Shown here: positions 15,323 through 24,304 of the stretch, piece after piece
Layout of the letters: every line of letters begins with the position of its first letter
How positions within the stretch are numbered: position 1 is the stretch's first letter
The notes under the pieces: generated by a model
Told to the model about the DNA's origin: nothing
The model's input: the letters and a program-made list of their open reading frames with translations, nothing else
Database searches by the model: none
Position numbers and translations under genes: made by a program
Assembly: GCF_900100925.1 (NCBI RefSeq)
Contig: NZ_FNKO01000002.1
Span: 1,302,001-1,366,000, forward strand
Source: Actinopolyspora saharensis
GTDB lineage: Bacteria; Actinomycetota; Actinomycetes; Mycobacteriales; Pseudonocardiaceae
Length of the DNA stretch: 64,000 nt
Direction of reading: 5' to 3'

Positions 15323-17317
15323 TCAGCCGGTTTTTTCCCTGCTCATGCGAATGAAGGGAGCCAGCGAGTCCGGATTGCGCAAGGCGTCGGTGCTCACCGC
15401 CCGCTCGGGAGCACCCCCCGCGAGGATCTTCTTCACCGGAACCTCGAGCTTCTTCCCGTTCAGGGTGTACGGCACCTCGTCCACCGGGACGAACCTGTTC
15501 GGCACGTGCCTGGGGGACAGCTCGCCGCGCAGCCCCTCCTTGAGGTGGGGAATCAGCGCGGACAGCTCCGCGCCCTCGGCCAGCACCAGGAAGCACAGCA
15601 GCTCCCCGTCGGTCTCCCCCGCTCCGGAGGTGTCGATTACCAGCGAGTCCACCACCTCCTCGAAGCTCTCGACCACGCGGTAGAACTCGGCCGTGCCCAT
15701 CCGGATACCACCGCGATTGAGCGTGGAGTCGCTCCTGCCGTAGATCACCAGCGAACCGCGCTCGGTGACGCGCACCCAGTCCCCGTGCCGCCAGATCCCG
15801 GGGAACGTGTCGAAGTAGGCCTCCAGCATCCGACTGCCGTCGGGATCGTTCCAGAAGTACACCGGCATGCACGGCATCGGCTTGGTCAGCACCAGCTCAC
15901 CGACCTCCTCGAGCACCTCCCCGCCCCGCTCGTCATAGGCGGCCACCGCGGCCCCGAGCATCGGGCAGGAGATCTCGCCCAACCACACCGGAACATCGGG
16001 CGAAGCCCCCACGAAAGCGGTGCACAGGTCCGTGCCCCCGGACACGCTCGCGATCTGCACGTCGCGGCCCACCGCCTCGGCGATCCACCGGAACCCGTCC
16101 CCGGTGAGCGGGGCCCCAGTCGAGCCCACGGTGCGCAGCGCGGACAGGTCGTAGTCCTGCCCGGGGATCAACCCGCGTTTGCGGCACGTCTGGATGAACG
16201 GCGCTGACGTGCCGAAGTAGTTGACCCCGCACCGGGCCACGACCTCCCAGAGGCCGTGCGTGCCCGGATACATCGGGCTCCCGTCGTACAGCACCACCGT
16301 CGCGCCGGTCAGCAGGCCACCGACGAGGAAGTTCCACATCATCCAGCCGGTGGTGGTGTACCAGAAGAACACGTCACCCGGCCCGAGGTCGCAGTGCAGC
16401 CCGACGACCTTGAGGTGCTCCAGCACCATCCCGCCGTGCCCGTGGACGATCCCCTTCGGAAGTCCGGTGGTGCCGGAGGAGTACAGCACCCAGAGCGGGT
16501 GGTCGAAGGCGACCCGCTCGAAGGAGAGCTCGGCACCGGCATGCCGTTCGAGCAGCTCGGACCAGTCCGCGGTCCCCGGCAGCTCCGCGGCGTCGTCGAG
16601 GTAGTCGACCAGCACGGTGGCCGCCAGCCCCGGAAGCTGCTCCTCCAGCTGCCGGACGGTCCCGGTCACGTCGAACCGGCGACCTCCGTACAGATAACCG
16701 TTCGTGGCGATCAGGACCTTCGGCTCGATCTGCACGAAGCGGTCCGCCACCGCGCGCACCCCGAAGTCCGGGGAGCAGGACGACCACACGGCACCGAGGC
16801 TGGCCGTCGCGAGGAAGGCCACCAGCGTCTCGGGACTGTTCGGGACCAAGGCGGCCACCCGATCACCCCGGCGCACCCCGAGTTCGACCAGCCCCGCCCT
16901 GGCCGCGGCCACGGCGGCGCGCAGCCGACCGAAGGTGAGCTCCTCCCGGCGCCCGTCCTCCCGCTCGAAGACCACGGCCGTGTCCTGCGCGTCCTTGCCG
17001 GGGCCCGCCGACAGCGCGTGCTCGGCGTAGTTCAACCGCGCCCCCGGGAACCACTCCGCTCCCGGCATGGTCTCCGCGTTCAGCACGCGCTGCCCGCGAT
17101 CGGAGAAGGCCACCCCGAAGAAGTCGGCCACCGCCGACCAGAAGCCCTCCAGATCGTCGACCGACCACCGCCACAGCGAGCGGTAGTCGGGCAGGTCGAG
17201 CTCCCGCTGCTCACGCAGCCACCCCCGGAAGCGGGCCATGCCGGTCTCGCTCACCCGCTCGGGCGAGGGCTGCCAGAGCAGTTCGGGAGTGCTGTCCGCG
17301 GAAGTGCTTGAAGTCAT
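15323..17317 (-). CDS. Acetoacetyl-CoA synthetase
   Basis: 664 aa, the usual length of acetoacetate-CoA ligases of the adenylate-forming superfamily. It activates acetoacetate to acetoacetyl-CoA with ATP. Seen: the N-terminal cap typical of acetyl/acetoacetyl-CoA synthetases (FRGWLREQRELDLPDYRSLW), and the P-loop-like motif YSSGTTGLPKGIVHGHGG near residues 270-290. GVNYFGTSAPF and the adenylation motif YGRSDSTLNRGGIRMG follow. The C-terminal catalytic lysine region is LNGKKLEVPVKK. The ATG at 17317 has AGGAAG upstream. It may link ketone-body or polyester use to central metabolism. It is followed at some distance by two tRNA genes on the same strand. Confidence 0.93.
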   Translation of the reverse strand: MTSSTSADSTPELLWQPSPERVSETGMARFRGWLREQRELDLPDYRSLWRWSVDDLEGFWSAVADFFGVAFSDRGQRVLNAETMPGAEWFPGARLNYAEHALSAGPGKDAQDTAVVFEREDGRREELTFGRLRAAVAAARAGLVELGVRRGDRVAALVPNSPETLVAFLATASLGAVWSSCSPDFGVRAVADRFVQIEPKVLIATNGYLYGGRRFDVTGTVRQLEEQLPGLAATVLVDYLDDAAELPGTADWSELLERHAGAELSFERVAFDHPLWVLYSSGTTGLPKGIVHGHGGMVLEHLKVVGLHCDLGPGDVFFWYTTTGWMMWNFLVGGLLTGATVVLYDGSPMYPGTHGLWEVVARCGVNYFGTSAPFIQTCRKRGLIPGQDYDLSALRTVGSTGAPLTGDGFRWIAEAVGRDVQIASVSGGTDLCTAFVGASPDVPVWLGEISCPMLGAAVAAYDERGGEVLEEVGELVLTKPMPCMPVYFWNDPDGSRMLEAYFDTFPGIWRHGDWVRVTERGSLVIYGRSDSTLNRGGIRMGTAEFYRVVESFEEVVDSLVIDTSGAGETDGELLCFLVLAEGAELSALIPHLKEGLRGELSPRHVPNRFVPVDEVPYTLNGKKLEVPVKKILAGGAPERAVSTDALRNPDSLAPFIRMSREKTG

Positions 17318-17479
17318 AACAGCTTCCTAACCCACCACCACCCGGTTGAGCTATAGGTAACGCCCGGGCAATTCGGAGTTCACTCCGCACGACTCCGGTC
17401 GACGGCCCGGCGAATCCCGCTCCGGGAGCGCCCCGCCGGTGCGGCGGGCAGGACCTCGCGGGACCGACTAGCCTCGGGG

Positions 17480-18184
17480 TCACCTCAGGTGCAGATCGAA
17501 CCAGTTGCGGGCGCGGCGCCAGGCCTCCTCCGCCGATTCGGGATCGGTGTCGAAGCGGTGATCGGCGCGCGAGTAGCGCACCACATCGGTGATCACACCG
17601 GCCCCCGAGGCGGCCGAGCGGAGCTTGTCGATCTCCTCCGGAGGGATGTGCGAGTCCATCTCGCCGTACATCCCCAGCCACGGGCAGCTGACCTCCTCCG
17701 CGATCTCGACCAGCGGGGGCAGCCCCACCGAGAGCGGGGTGACGATCCCGCCGCCGCCCACGGTCACGGCAGCGCCGAGCCTCCTGCTCGCGGCGACGAC
17801 CAGAGCAGCCGTCCCCCCGATGTCGAAGCCCATGATCCCCTGGTGCTCACCGGAAACTCCCCGGTCGGCCAACCAGACGAAGGCCGCGTCGGTGTCGGCC
17901 AGCACCGACTCCCCGGAAAGCCCCCGCACGCGCTCGGCCACCCACGGTTCCGCGGTCTCCGATTCGGAGGTCTCGCTGCCTTCCCCGTGGTAGAGGTGCG
18001 GGGCCACCGTGAGCCAGCCCTCCTCCGCCAGGGCGGCCAGGATGATCCTTATCCGCTCGGTCACCCCTTTGTCCTCGTGCAGGACCACGATCCCACCACG
18101 TACTACGTTTTCCGGTTCGGCGACGGTCAGCCGGAGTTGCGTGCCGTCGGTGAGCGCGATGGTGTCGGTCCTGGTTTCGATCAT
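17480..18184 (-). CDS. Dienelactone hydrolase-like protein with Asp in place of the nucleophile Cys
   Basis: 234 aa alpha/beta-hydrolase of the dienelactone hydrolase family. The fold landmarks are present: GGIVVLHEDKGV (oxyanion region), HLYHGEG, MYGEMDSHIPPEEID (acid region) and ADHRFD (catalytic His). The nucleophile elbow, normally G-x-C-x-G-G, reads GFDIGG, so Cys is replaced by Asp. An Asp nucleophile is used by haloalkane dehalogenases and epoxide hydrolases of the same superfold. Either the chemistry has changed or the protein is a non-hydrolytic relative. The ATG at 18184 is chosen because upstream sequence encodes nothing family-like. It is divergent from the aminotransferase gene. 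Confidence 0.8.
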   Translation of the reverse strand: MIETRTDTIALTDGTQLRLTVAEPENVVRGGIVVLHEDKGVTERIRIILAALAEEGWLTVAPHLYHGEGSETSESETAEPWVAERVRGLSGESVLADTDAAFVWLADRGVSGEHQGIMGFDIGGTAALVVAASRRLGAAVTVGGGGIVTPLSVGLPPLVEIAEEVSCPWLGMYGEMDSHIPPEEIDKLRSAASGAGVITDVVRYSRADHRFDTDPESAEEAWRRARNWFDLHLR

Positions 18185-18492
18185 ACTGCGCAGGGAACCA
18201 TGCCGGGGTAAGCACACGTCAACGCTGTGTGACGAAATGGAGTGACTGAATGGTGTGCGCAGCCGATTTTTTCCCCCTTTCGGTCTAGGACGCTGCGCGG
18301 ACCGGTTCACGCGAACGCCCGCTCCACGCCCCGCGCCGCCATCTCGCGAGCGACCCCACCTCCCGGGCTGCTCGCCACCGGGAAATCCGCGGAGAGCGCG
18401 AGCGCTCCCATTGGTTCCGGACGCGTCCGGCGGAGGGGATAGTCTCGGGCCGCGGCCGGAGAGGCCGTCGCGGAACGATCAAGGAGTGGTCA
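18185..18492. other. Divergent promoter region between hydrolase and aminotransferase genes
   Basis: No gene is recognised. AAGGAG at 18481-18486 is the ribosome-binding site of the aminotransferase. Frames crossing the region lack start signals. Confidence 0.4.
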
Positions 18493-19545
18493 ATGAGCGT
18501 GCGCGTCCGTGCCGACCTCGACAGCCTCCCCGCCTACGTGGCGGGCAGGACCGTGCCGGGTTCCACGAAGCTGGCCAGCAACGAGGTCTCCCGGGGACCG
18601 CTGCCGAGCGTGGTGGAAGCCATCACGCACGCGGCTCACGAGGTGCACCGCTACCCCGACATGGCCGCGACCGAGCTCGTGGACGCGCTGGCCGAGCGCC
18701 TCGACGTGCCCACCGAGCGACTCGCCGTCGGCTGCGGCTCCGTGGCGCTGTGCCAGCAGATCGTGCAGGCCATGTGCGCGCCCGGCGAGGAGGTCGTCTT
18801 CCCGTGGCGCTCCTTCGAGGCCTACCCGATCCTGACGAAGGTCGCCGGGGCCGAGGAGGTGCGGGTCCCGCTGACCGCGGACAACGCCCTGGATCTGGAC
18901 GCGCTGGCTGCGGCGATCACCGAATCCACGCGCGTGGTCTTCGTCTGCACGCCCAACAACCCGACCGGAACGGCGCTGCGCGAGGAAGAGCTGGTGGCGT
19001 TCCTCGAGCGGGTTCCGTCCGACGTGCTCGTGGTCCTCGACGAGGCCTACCGGGAGTTCGTCGACGATCCGCAGGCGCCCGACGGGGTGGAACTCACCCG
19101 CCGGTGGGACAACGTCGTCTCCCTGCGCACCTTCTCCAAGGCCTACGGCCTGGCCGGACTGCGCGTCGGGTACGCGGTAGCACCTCCCCAGGTCGCCGAG
19201 GCGCTGCGCAAGGTCTACATCCCGTTCAGCGTCAACGCGGTCGCCCAGGCCGCGGCGGTGGCCTCGCTGGGCGCCCGCGAGGAGCTCGCGCAGCGCTGCG
19301 CCGAGGTGGTCGCGGAGCGGAAACGCGTTCGGGACCGGCTGCTGGAGCTCGGCTACCGAGTTCCGCCGACCCAGGCCAACTTCGTGTGGCTCCCCCTCGG
19401 GCAGCGGACTCAGGCCTTCAACGAGCACTGCCTGGAAAACCGCGTGGTGGTTCGCGCCTTCACCGGCGACGGGGCGCGCGTCACGGTCGGCACTCCCCCG
19501 GAGAACGACGCCCTGCTGGAGGCTGCCGCTTCCTTCGCGGGATGA
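18493..19545 (+). CDS. HisC-like aminotransferase (histidinol-phosphate / phenylalanine type)
   Basis: 350 aa fold-type I PLP aminotransferase. Seen: a short N-terminus with KLASNEVSRGP (usual KLASNENP-like segment), HRYPDMAATELVDALAERL, CTPNNPTGTAL, DEAYREF, and the PLP lysine in TFSKAYGLAGLRVGY (Lys216). It ends with VRAFTGDGARVTVGTPPEND. The sequence fits the actinobacterial Pat/HisC2 group, which transaminates phenylpyruvate or related aromatic keto acids rather than serving the his operon; no other his gene is adjacent. An AAGGAG site lies 6 nt before the ATG. tyrA and pheA, its likely pathway partners, are elsewhere in the window. Confidence 0.88.
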   Translation: MSVRVRADLDSLPAYVAGRTVPGSTKLASNEVSRGPLPSVVEAITHAAHEVHRYPDMAATELVDALAERLDVPTERLAVGCGSVALCQQIVQAMCAPGEEVVFPWRSFEAYPILTKVAGAEEVRVPLTADNALDLDALAAAITESTRVVFVCTPNNPTGTALREEELVAFLERVPSDVLVVLDEAYREFVDDPQAPDGVELTRRWDNVVSLRTFSKAYGLAGLRVGYAVAPPQVAEALRKVYIPFSVNAVAQAAAVASLGAREELAQRCAEVVAERKRVRDRLLELGYRVPPTQANFVWLPLGQRTQAFNEHCLENRVVVRAFTGDGARVTVGTPPENDALLEAAASFAG

Positions 19546-19561
19546 CGCCGCCCAACGCCGC

Positions 19562-20398
19562 TCAGCGCTCGGGCGCCTGCTCCGTCGTGCTCCCGTGGGG
19601 GGTTTCCTCGGCGGAGCGGGCGTCCTCCGCTGCCGGACGTCGCTCCTCGGCGGGGAGTTCCGGCTCCCGCGAGGTGCTTCCCTCTCCCGGGAGGGGGTGT
19701 TCGGCCACGTCGGCTTCCCCGGAGTCGGCCAACCGCTGCTGACCGCGCCTGCGGAAGTAGCGGAAACCGGGTATTCCCACGATGGCCCTGCGCACGTCGT
19801 ACGAGACCTCCAGCAGCTCGTGGATCTCCGGCCCGACGCGGTCCAGAGTGCGCAGAATCGGGAGGATGTCCGACAGGACGTGCTCGGTCAGCACCGGCAA
19901 CTCGTCGACCAGCCTGATGGCCGCGTCGACCTCCTTCTGCGAGAGCTCGGCGACGAACTTCTCCACCATGGGGGCGGCCCGGTGCGCGGTGGGTTCGTAG
20001 GCGGCGAGCAGCCCGTCCACCGTTTCGGTCGTGCGTTCGGCGCGCTCCACGGTCTCCGCCGCGCGGGCGGAGACGCTCTCGGCCTTGGCGACGACCGCGC
20101 CCGCCGAGGTCGAGATGTGCTCGGCCGCCGACACCGTCTCCTCGGCCGCAGCGGCCACCTGACTGCTGTGGCGGACGATCCCCTCGGCCTCGTCCACCGT
20201 TCCCGCCACGCGCTCGACGATTCCGTCCGCGCGTTCGACGATTTCACCTACCCGTTCGACCAGCCGCTCGGCCTCGTCGATCAGACCAACCACCCTGCCG
20301 GGGACCGCGGCCGCCGTTCCGGCCACGTTCGCGGCACGCCCTATGGTCGCCTTGGCCATCCCGGCGACCTCGCCCGGCGTTGGAATAGCGATCATCAT
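19562..20398 (-). CDS. Coiled-coil hypothetical protein
   Basis: 278 aa, predicted to be almost wholly helical to about residue 215. Heptad-like Val/Ala/Glu repeats are clear: GLIDEAERLVERVGEIVERADGIV and further VDEAEGIV- and VERAERTTETV-type repeats. A globular end follows (LPILRTLDRVGPEIHELLEVSYDV ... GIPGFRYFRRRG), then a Pro/Glu-rich tail. No signal peptide or clear transmembrane segment. The pattern resembles actinobacterial proteins of unknown function with methyl-accepting-like or phasin-like helices. A role in organising membranes or DNA is only a guess. The start is the first of two adjacent ATGs; the RBS is weak. It converges on the aminotransferase gene with a 16-bp gap. Confidence 0.75.
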   Translation of the reverse strand: MMIAIPTPGEVAGMAKATIGRAANVAGTAAAVPGRVVGLIDEAERLVERVGEIVERADGIVERVAGTVDEAEGIVRHSSQVAAAAEETVSAAEHISTSAGAVVAKAESVSARAAETVERAERTTETVDGLLAAYEPTAHRAAPMVEKFVAELSQKEVDAAIRLVDELPVLTEHVLSDILPILRTLDRVGPEIHELLEVSYDVRRAIVGIPGFRYFRRRGQQRLADSGEADVAEHPLPGEGSTSREPELPAEERRPAAEDARSAEETPHGSTTEQAPER

Positions 20399-20628
20399 GC
20401 ACCCACTGTGCCCGCGCGGGAGCAGGGAGCACCACCGAACGGCGGAAACCGTGCCTCCGACTGCCGGGGCGAGGAGGCGGGGCGGCGCCGTGCCCCGTTC
20501 GTCGACGGAGCACGGCGCCCGGTCCGGATGCGCGCGCAGGGCTGACCTCACGAGCGAACGGAGCAGGCCGGCGCACCCGAGGCCGCTCCGAGCATCCGCA
20601 CCCGCGGATCGCGAAATCCGCCGGGCTG

Positions 20629-21129
20629 TCAGCCGGTCACTGCCGCGTGTCCCTCGGGACTGTCCGGGGTGGGAGCGCTGGGCAGCTCCTCCTCGCCACC
20701 CGGCTGCTTCGGCTCGTCGGGCTGCTTCGGCTCGTCGGGCTGCTTCGGCTCGTCCGGATCACCCGGCTTCTCGGGCTCATCGGGCTTGTCCGGCTGATCC
20801 GGATCATCGGGCTTGTCCGGCTTGTCGGGATCATCAGGCTTGTCGGGCTTGTCCGGGTCGTGCGGCTTGTCCTCGTCCCCACCGGTCGAGGGGTGGTCCA
20901 CCACGGGGGCGTTGACGCACTCCGCGGACTCCGGCGACAGCACGGAAGCGACGGCACCGAGCACCGCGATGTCGTTGCCGCAGAGCTGGATCGGCGCAAC
21001 GCTGGCGTTGTTGCCGTTACCGACGTTGATCCCGTCGTTGTCGGCGCTGTCGGCGAAGGACGGAGTGCCCGCGAGCAGGAGACCCGCGGTCGCGGCCACG
21101 CTCCCCGCCAAGTATGTCTTCTTACCCAC
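20629..21129 (-). CDS. Chaplin-like secreted protein with Asp-Lys-Pro stalk
   Basis: 166 aa from a GTG with AAGGAAG 7 nt upstream. A signal peptide ends near AFAD-type cleavage (TPSFADSADN, about residue 27). Residues 28-75 look like a chaplin domain: NGINVGNGNN-type start, a hydrophobic IQLCGNDIAVLGAVASV, and a second Cys in ESAECVN, giving the two chaplin cysteines. The rest is a striking repetitive stalk of Asp/Glu-Lys-Pro units (PDKPDDPDKPDKP and similar, then three EPKQPD repeats) ending without an LPXTG sortase signal. Chaplins coat aerial hyphae and spores as amyloid-like surfactants. The stalk may span or bind the wall. Direct repeats at DNA level suggest length variation between strains. 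Confidence 0.75.
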   Translation of the reverse strand: MGKKTYLAGSVAATAGLLLAGTPSFADSADNDGINVGNGNNASVAPIQLCGNDIAVLGAVASVLSPESAECVNAPVVDHPSTGGDEDKPHDPDKPDKPDDPDKPDKPDDPDQPDKPDEPEKPGDPDEPKQPDEPKQPDEPKQPGGEEELPSAPTPDSPEGHAAVTG

Positions 21130-21202
21130 TCTTACACTTCCTTTTCGGATTCTTGCGGATTCCCTACTCGACGAGTCACTCAGCGGCTCGTCATCCGCCC
21201 AC

Positions 21203-22042
21203 TCAGCGCAGCCGGACCAGCGTTCCCAGCGGCAACGACCGCAGCAGGGACAGCGCGTCCGCGGGAACGCGGACACAACCGTCGCTGCTCGCGGAACCGA
21301 AGACGCCCGGATCCGGCCAACCGTGCAACGCCACTGTTCCGGGACCACCTCCGTAGGTCTTGAAGGTCTCGGAATGCGTGCCCAGCGGCAGAACGATCGG
21401 ACTGTAATCGTTCACGGTTTCCCGGATGGAGGCGAGGATGAAGGTGCGGCCCCTCGGGGTCGGGCTCGCCTTCTTGCCCACGCCCACTTCCCAGGAACCG
21501 ATCTCGCGACCGCTCTTGAGCACCACCAGTCGGCGAGCGTCCACGTCGACGTTCACGACGTGTCGGGAACGCGCCTTGTGCACTTTGTCGCTCTCCGACC
21601 GGACCCAGCCGGTCGAACCGTTCGGCCGCGAAGGCAGCAGGACCCGCGCCCAATCACCGCGCTCGGCGACGATCGGGACCCAGGTGGGGGACTTGAACTG
21701 GCGAGCGGGCAATCGGGCGATCGCCTTGCCACGTACCGAGTCGTACACCGCCGTGTCCTGCTCGACACGCAGCACCACGCCGTTCGTCCCCTCGTTCGGA
21801 GCGGGATCGGACGGCGCGTCGGGGGTAGTGCCGAAGGTGGTCGCCTTCGGAAGCGCGGACAGGTCCACTGTGGATCGAGCAGTGGATGGAGTGGCCGCGT
21901 CCACCGGAGCCGGCTCGGACGGGGCGTCCGAGCAACCGCCCAACAGCAGCACGAGGAGAACAGCGGAAACCGCCACCAACCGACGTACCGGGGAAACTCC
22001 CCCGAATACGGAACCGGGGGAACCGATTCTCGCGAACTCCAT
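21203..22042 (-). CDS. L,D-transpeptidase lipoprotein (YkuD domain)
   Basis: 279 aa. A lipoprotein signal with lipobox LLGGC (Cys about 37) anchors it outside. Residues about 85-150 form an SH3-like domain (VVLRVEQDTAVYDSV ... GSTGWVRSES). The C-terminal YkuD domain carries HGW and SSDGCVRVP with the catalytic Cys, the signature of enzymes that make 3-3 peptidoglycan cross-links. The ATG at 22042 is preceded by GAGGACG. It lies 73 bp upstream of the chaplin-like gene on the same strand, so the two may be co-transcribed. A long leader on its 5' side holds no gene. Confidence 0.9.
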   Translation of the reverse strand: MEFARIGSPGSVFGGVSPVRRLVAVSAVLLVLLLGGCSDAPSEPAPVDAATPSTARSTVDLSALPKATTFGTTPDAPSDPAPNEGTNGVVLRVEQDTAVYDSVRGKAIARLPARQFKSPTWVPIVAERGDWARVLLPSRPNGSTGWVRSESDKVHKARSRHVVNVDVDARRLVVLKSGREIGSWEVGVGKKASPTPRGRTFILASIRETVNDYSPIVLPLGTHSETFKTYGGGPGTVALHGWPDPGVFGSASSDGCVRVPADALSLLRSLPLGTLVRLR

Positions 22043-22926
22043 CGAAAACGTCCTCGTGACTGCGCCTGCCTTCGCGGTACGCACCGGCCCCTCCCGAGCC
22101 GGGTCATCGCCCCTCGAGTCCGACCGGTGCCGGAAAACCGACCGCAAGAACGATCGGATTCCGAGCGAAGATTAACCGATCATCGCTGCCGAGCAACCGG
22201 GGACACGCCCACCCCTCCCCGAGGCGGAGATTCCCGGCGCTGCGTTGTTGACCAGCGCAAAAATCAACTTCTCGCCACGCGTGAAGATCAACAGGGAAAG
22301 CTTTTCGGGTAATCGCCCGCAAAAATTCACCCTATCGAGCTATAAAACCACGCGCCCCCACAGAAAGGGCTACTCACCCAGGAAAGTCGACCGCGCAACG
22401 CTCCTCACTCGACCGAGCGAAAAATAAGGCACTCCCATTCACGCGGTGTCACCCACGACACCGCAGCGCCGCGTTCTTCCCGAACCGTGCGAACCGCCGG
22501 ATGACCGGACACCGGGCGGTTTCAGGGAAACAGCACCGGGTCGATCAGCACCGCGTCCCCGACGCACTCCCACGGATCCGCGCGGACCGAGAACTGCTCC
22601 TGCTCGGCACGCGTGGTGAAGTGGACCGTGGCGGAACTGGTGACCAGTGCGGCGACGGCTCCGCGACGGCCGGTACGTCGACCGCCTCCCCTTTCGGAAC
22701 CCCACGAGTCGTGAGAGTACTGGGCGCGCGATCTCCCGTGTCCGAAATCGTCGAAAAATCCGGGAGCCGAACGCGCCGGCCACACCGCCACCCGGCCGGT
22801 GGAACCACTTGGGAGGGGGCGAACGAAGTCTCCGACTCACCCTTCGATGAGGGCAGCTGAGACGGAAACCATAGATGCCCGGCGGAAATCCTAACCACCG
22901 GGCACCGTCTCCCCTGCTCACAGCGG
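22043..22926. other. Long gene-free region upstream of the L,D-transpeptidase
   Basis: No gene is recognised over about 880 bp. The part at 22160-22440 is AT-richer than its surroundings and has several short complementary segments on the transpeptidase strand. It could hold a regulatory leader RNA, but I could not match it to a known riboswitch. The 22440-22900 part has short frames on both strands without convincing starts; one minus-strand frame (22522-22791) ends in protein-like sequence and could be a decayed gene. Confidence 0.4.
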
Positions 22927-23011
22927 CGGAAGCGGCGGGATTCGAACCCGCGGGCCCTCTCGGACCGCTCGCTTTCAAGGCGAGTGCATTAGGCCGCTCT
23001 GCCACGCTTCC
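22927..23011 (-). tRNA. tRNA-Ser (TGA)
   Basis: Acceptor GGAAGCG pairs with CGCTTCC, discriminator G. Anticodon loop CTTGAAA between CTCGC and GCGAG gives TGA. Long variable arm; T loop GTTCGAATC. 85 nt. Confidence 0.95.
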
Positions 23012-23320
23012 GGGGCCGTAGCGTAGCGGCCCACGCCCACCCGCACCAATGCCGGGGGCCCTGGTCGCGCGAACCAACCACCTCCGCGCCGATCAGGAGG
23101 CCGCTCCCCGCGGCGGTCCCGGGCACGAGCGGGGCGGAACCAGCGCCGGGCGGGGCGGAACCGACTTTCGAACCCGGCCCGCGCACGTATACTTTCGGCG
23201 GAGCGCACCTGCCACGTTCGCCGCGGGGCCCGCGCGGATCGGGCGAGCACCCGCTCGGGCGGGACGGTTGCGGGACGAGCGGACCAACCCACGCACTCTC
23301 CAGGGGGGAGGGGAAGGCCG

Positions 23321-24304
23321 GTGACAACTGCCGTCGACGTGGCCGATCTGGTGAAGCGCTACCCCAAGAGCAGGAACAACGCCGTGGACGGGCTGAGCTT
23401 CCGGGTGCGCCGCGGTGAGATCTTCGGCCTGCTCGGCCCCAACGGAGCGGGCAAAACCACGACGGTGGGGGTGCTGACCACGCGCATCGTCCCCACCTCG
23501 GGCAAGGTCGAGATCGGCGGGATCGACGTCGGCCGCAACCCGGTCGCGGCCAAGACCAAGGTCGCGGTCGTCCCCCAGCGGGTCAACCTCGACCGCTCCC
23601 TGAACGCGCGGCAGAACCTGCTGTTCCACGCCACCTACCACGGGGTCGGACGTTCCACGCGGCACGCGCTCGCCGACGAGCTGCTCGACAGGATGGGCCT
23701 GGCCGGCAAGGCCAAGGCCCGGGTGGACGACCTCTCCGGTGGGCAGTCCCAACGCCTGATGATCGCCAGGGCGCTGATCCACCACCCCGAGGTCCTCTTC
23801 CTCGACGAGCCCGCCACCGGGTTGGATCCGCAGGCCAGGCTGTTCCTGCACGACAGGATCGCGGACCTGCGCTCCGAAGGAATCACCGTCGTGCTGACCA
23901 CCCACGACATGGACGAGGCCGAGAAGCTCTCGGACCGGGTGGGCATCGTCGACCACGGCAGGATGCTCACCGTGGACACCCCCTCCGAACTGATCAGATC
24001 GCTGCCCGGCAGCGGGACCATGGACGTCACGGTCCGCCCGAGCGGCCGAACCCCCGAGGCCACGAGCGACGCGCTCGCCGGGATCCCCGGGATCCGGCAC
24101 GTCGAACGCCTCGAGCACCCGAGCGGCGCAGGCGCCCCGGACGAGACCAGGCTGCGGCTGTACGTCGCCGGGGAGACGACCGAACTGCTCGGGCCCGTGG
24201 CCGCGCGGCTGCACGAACGCGCCGTGACCGTCACCGACCTCGCTCTCGGCTCGGCGAGCCTGGAGGACGTCTTCATCGACCTGACGGGCAGGGACATGCG
24301 GTGA
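23321..24304 (+). CDS. ABC transporter ATPase, DrrA-like
   Basis: 327 aa ATPase of the daunorubicin-resistance type. Walker A GPNGAGKTT at 39-47, signature LSGGQSQRL, Walker B VLFLDEPATGLD and switch THDMDEAE are all intact. A C-terminal domain of about 100 aa, typical of DrrA/NodI-like drug or lipid exporters, follows. The start is a GTG after a purine-rich GGGGGGAGGGGAAGG. It overlaps the permease gene by four bases (GTGA), so the pair forms one exporter. The substrate is unknown; neighbours give no hint. Confidence 0.9.
   Translation: MTTAVDVADLVKRYPKSRNNAVDGLSFRVRRGEIFGLLGPNGAGKTTTVGVLTTRIVPTSGKVEIGGIDVGRNPVAAKTKVAVVPQRVNLDRSLNARQNLLFHATYHGVGRSTRHALADELLDRMGLAGKAKARVDDLSGGQSQRLMIARALIHHPEVLFLDEPATGLDPQARLFLHDRIADLRSEGITVVLTTHDMDEAEKLSDRVGIVDHGRMLTVDTPSELIRSLPGSGTMDVTVRPSGRTPEATSDALAGIPGIRHVERLEHPSGAGAPDETRLRLYVAGETTELLGPVAARLHERAVTVTDLALGSASLEDVFIDLTGRDMR

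Noticed and set aside
22522..22791. Minus-strand frame of 89 codons ending in protein-like sequence
   Set aside because: No ribosome-binding site, low-complexity first half and no recognisable family. It may be a decayed gene but cannot be supported as a CDS.
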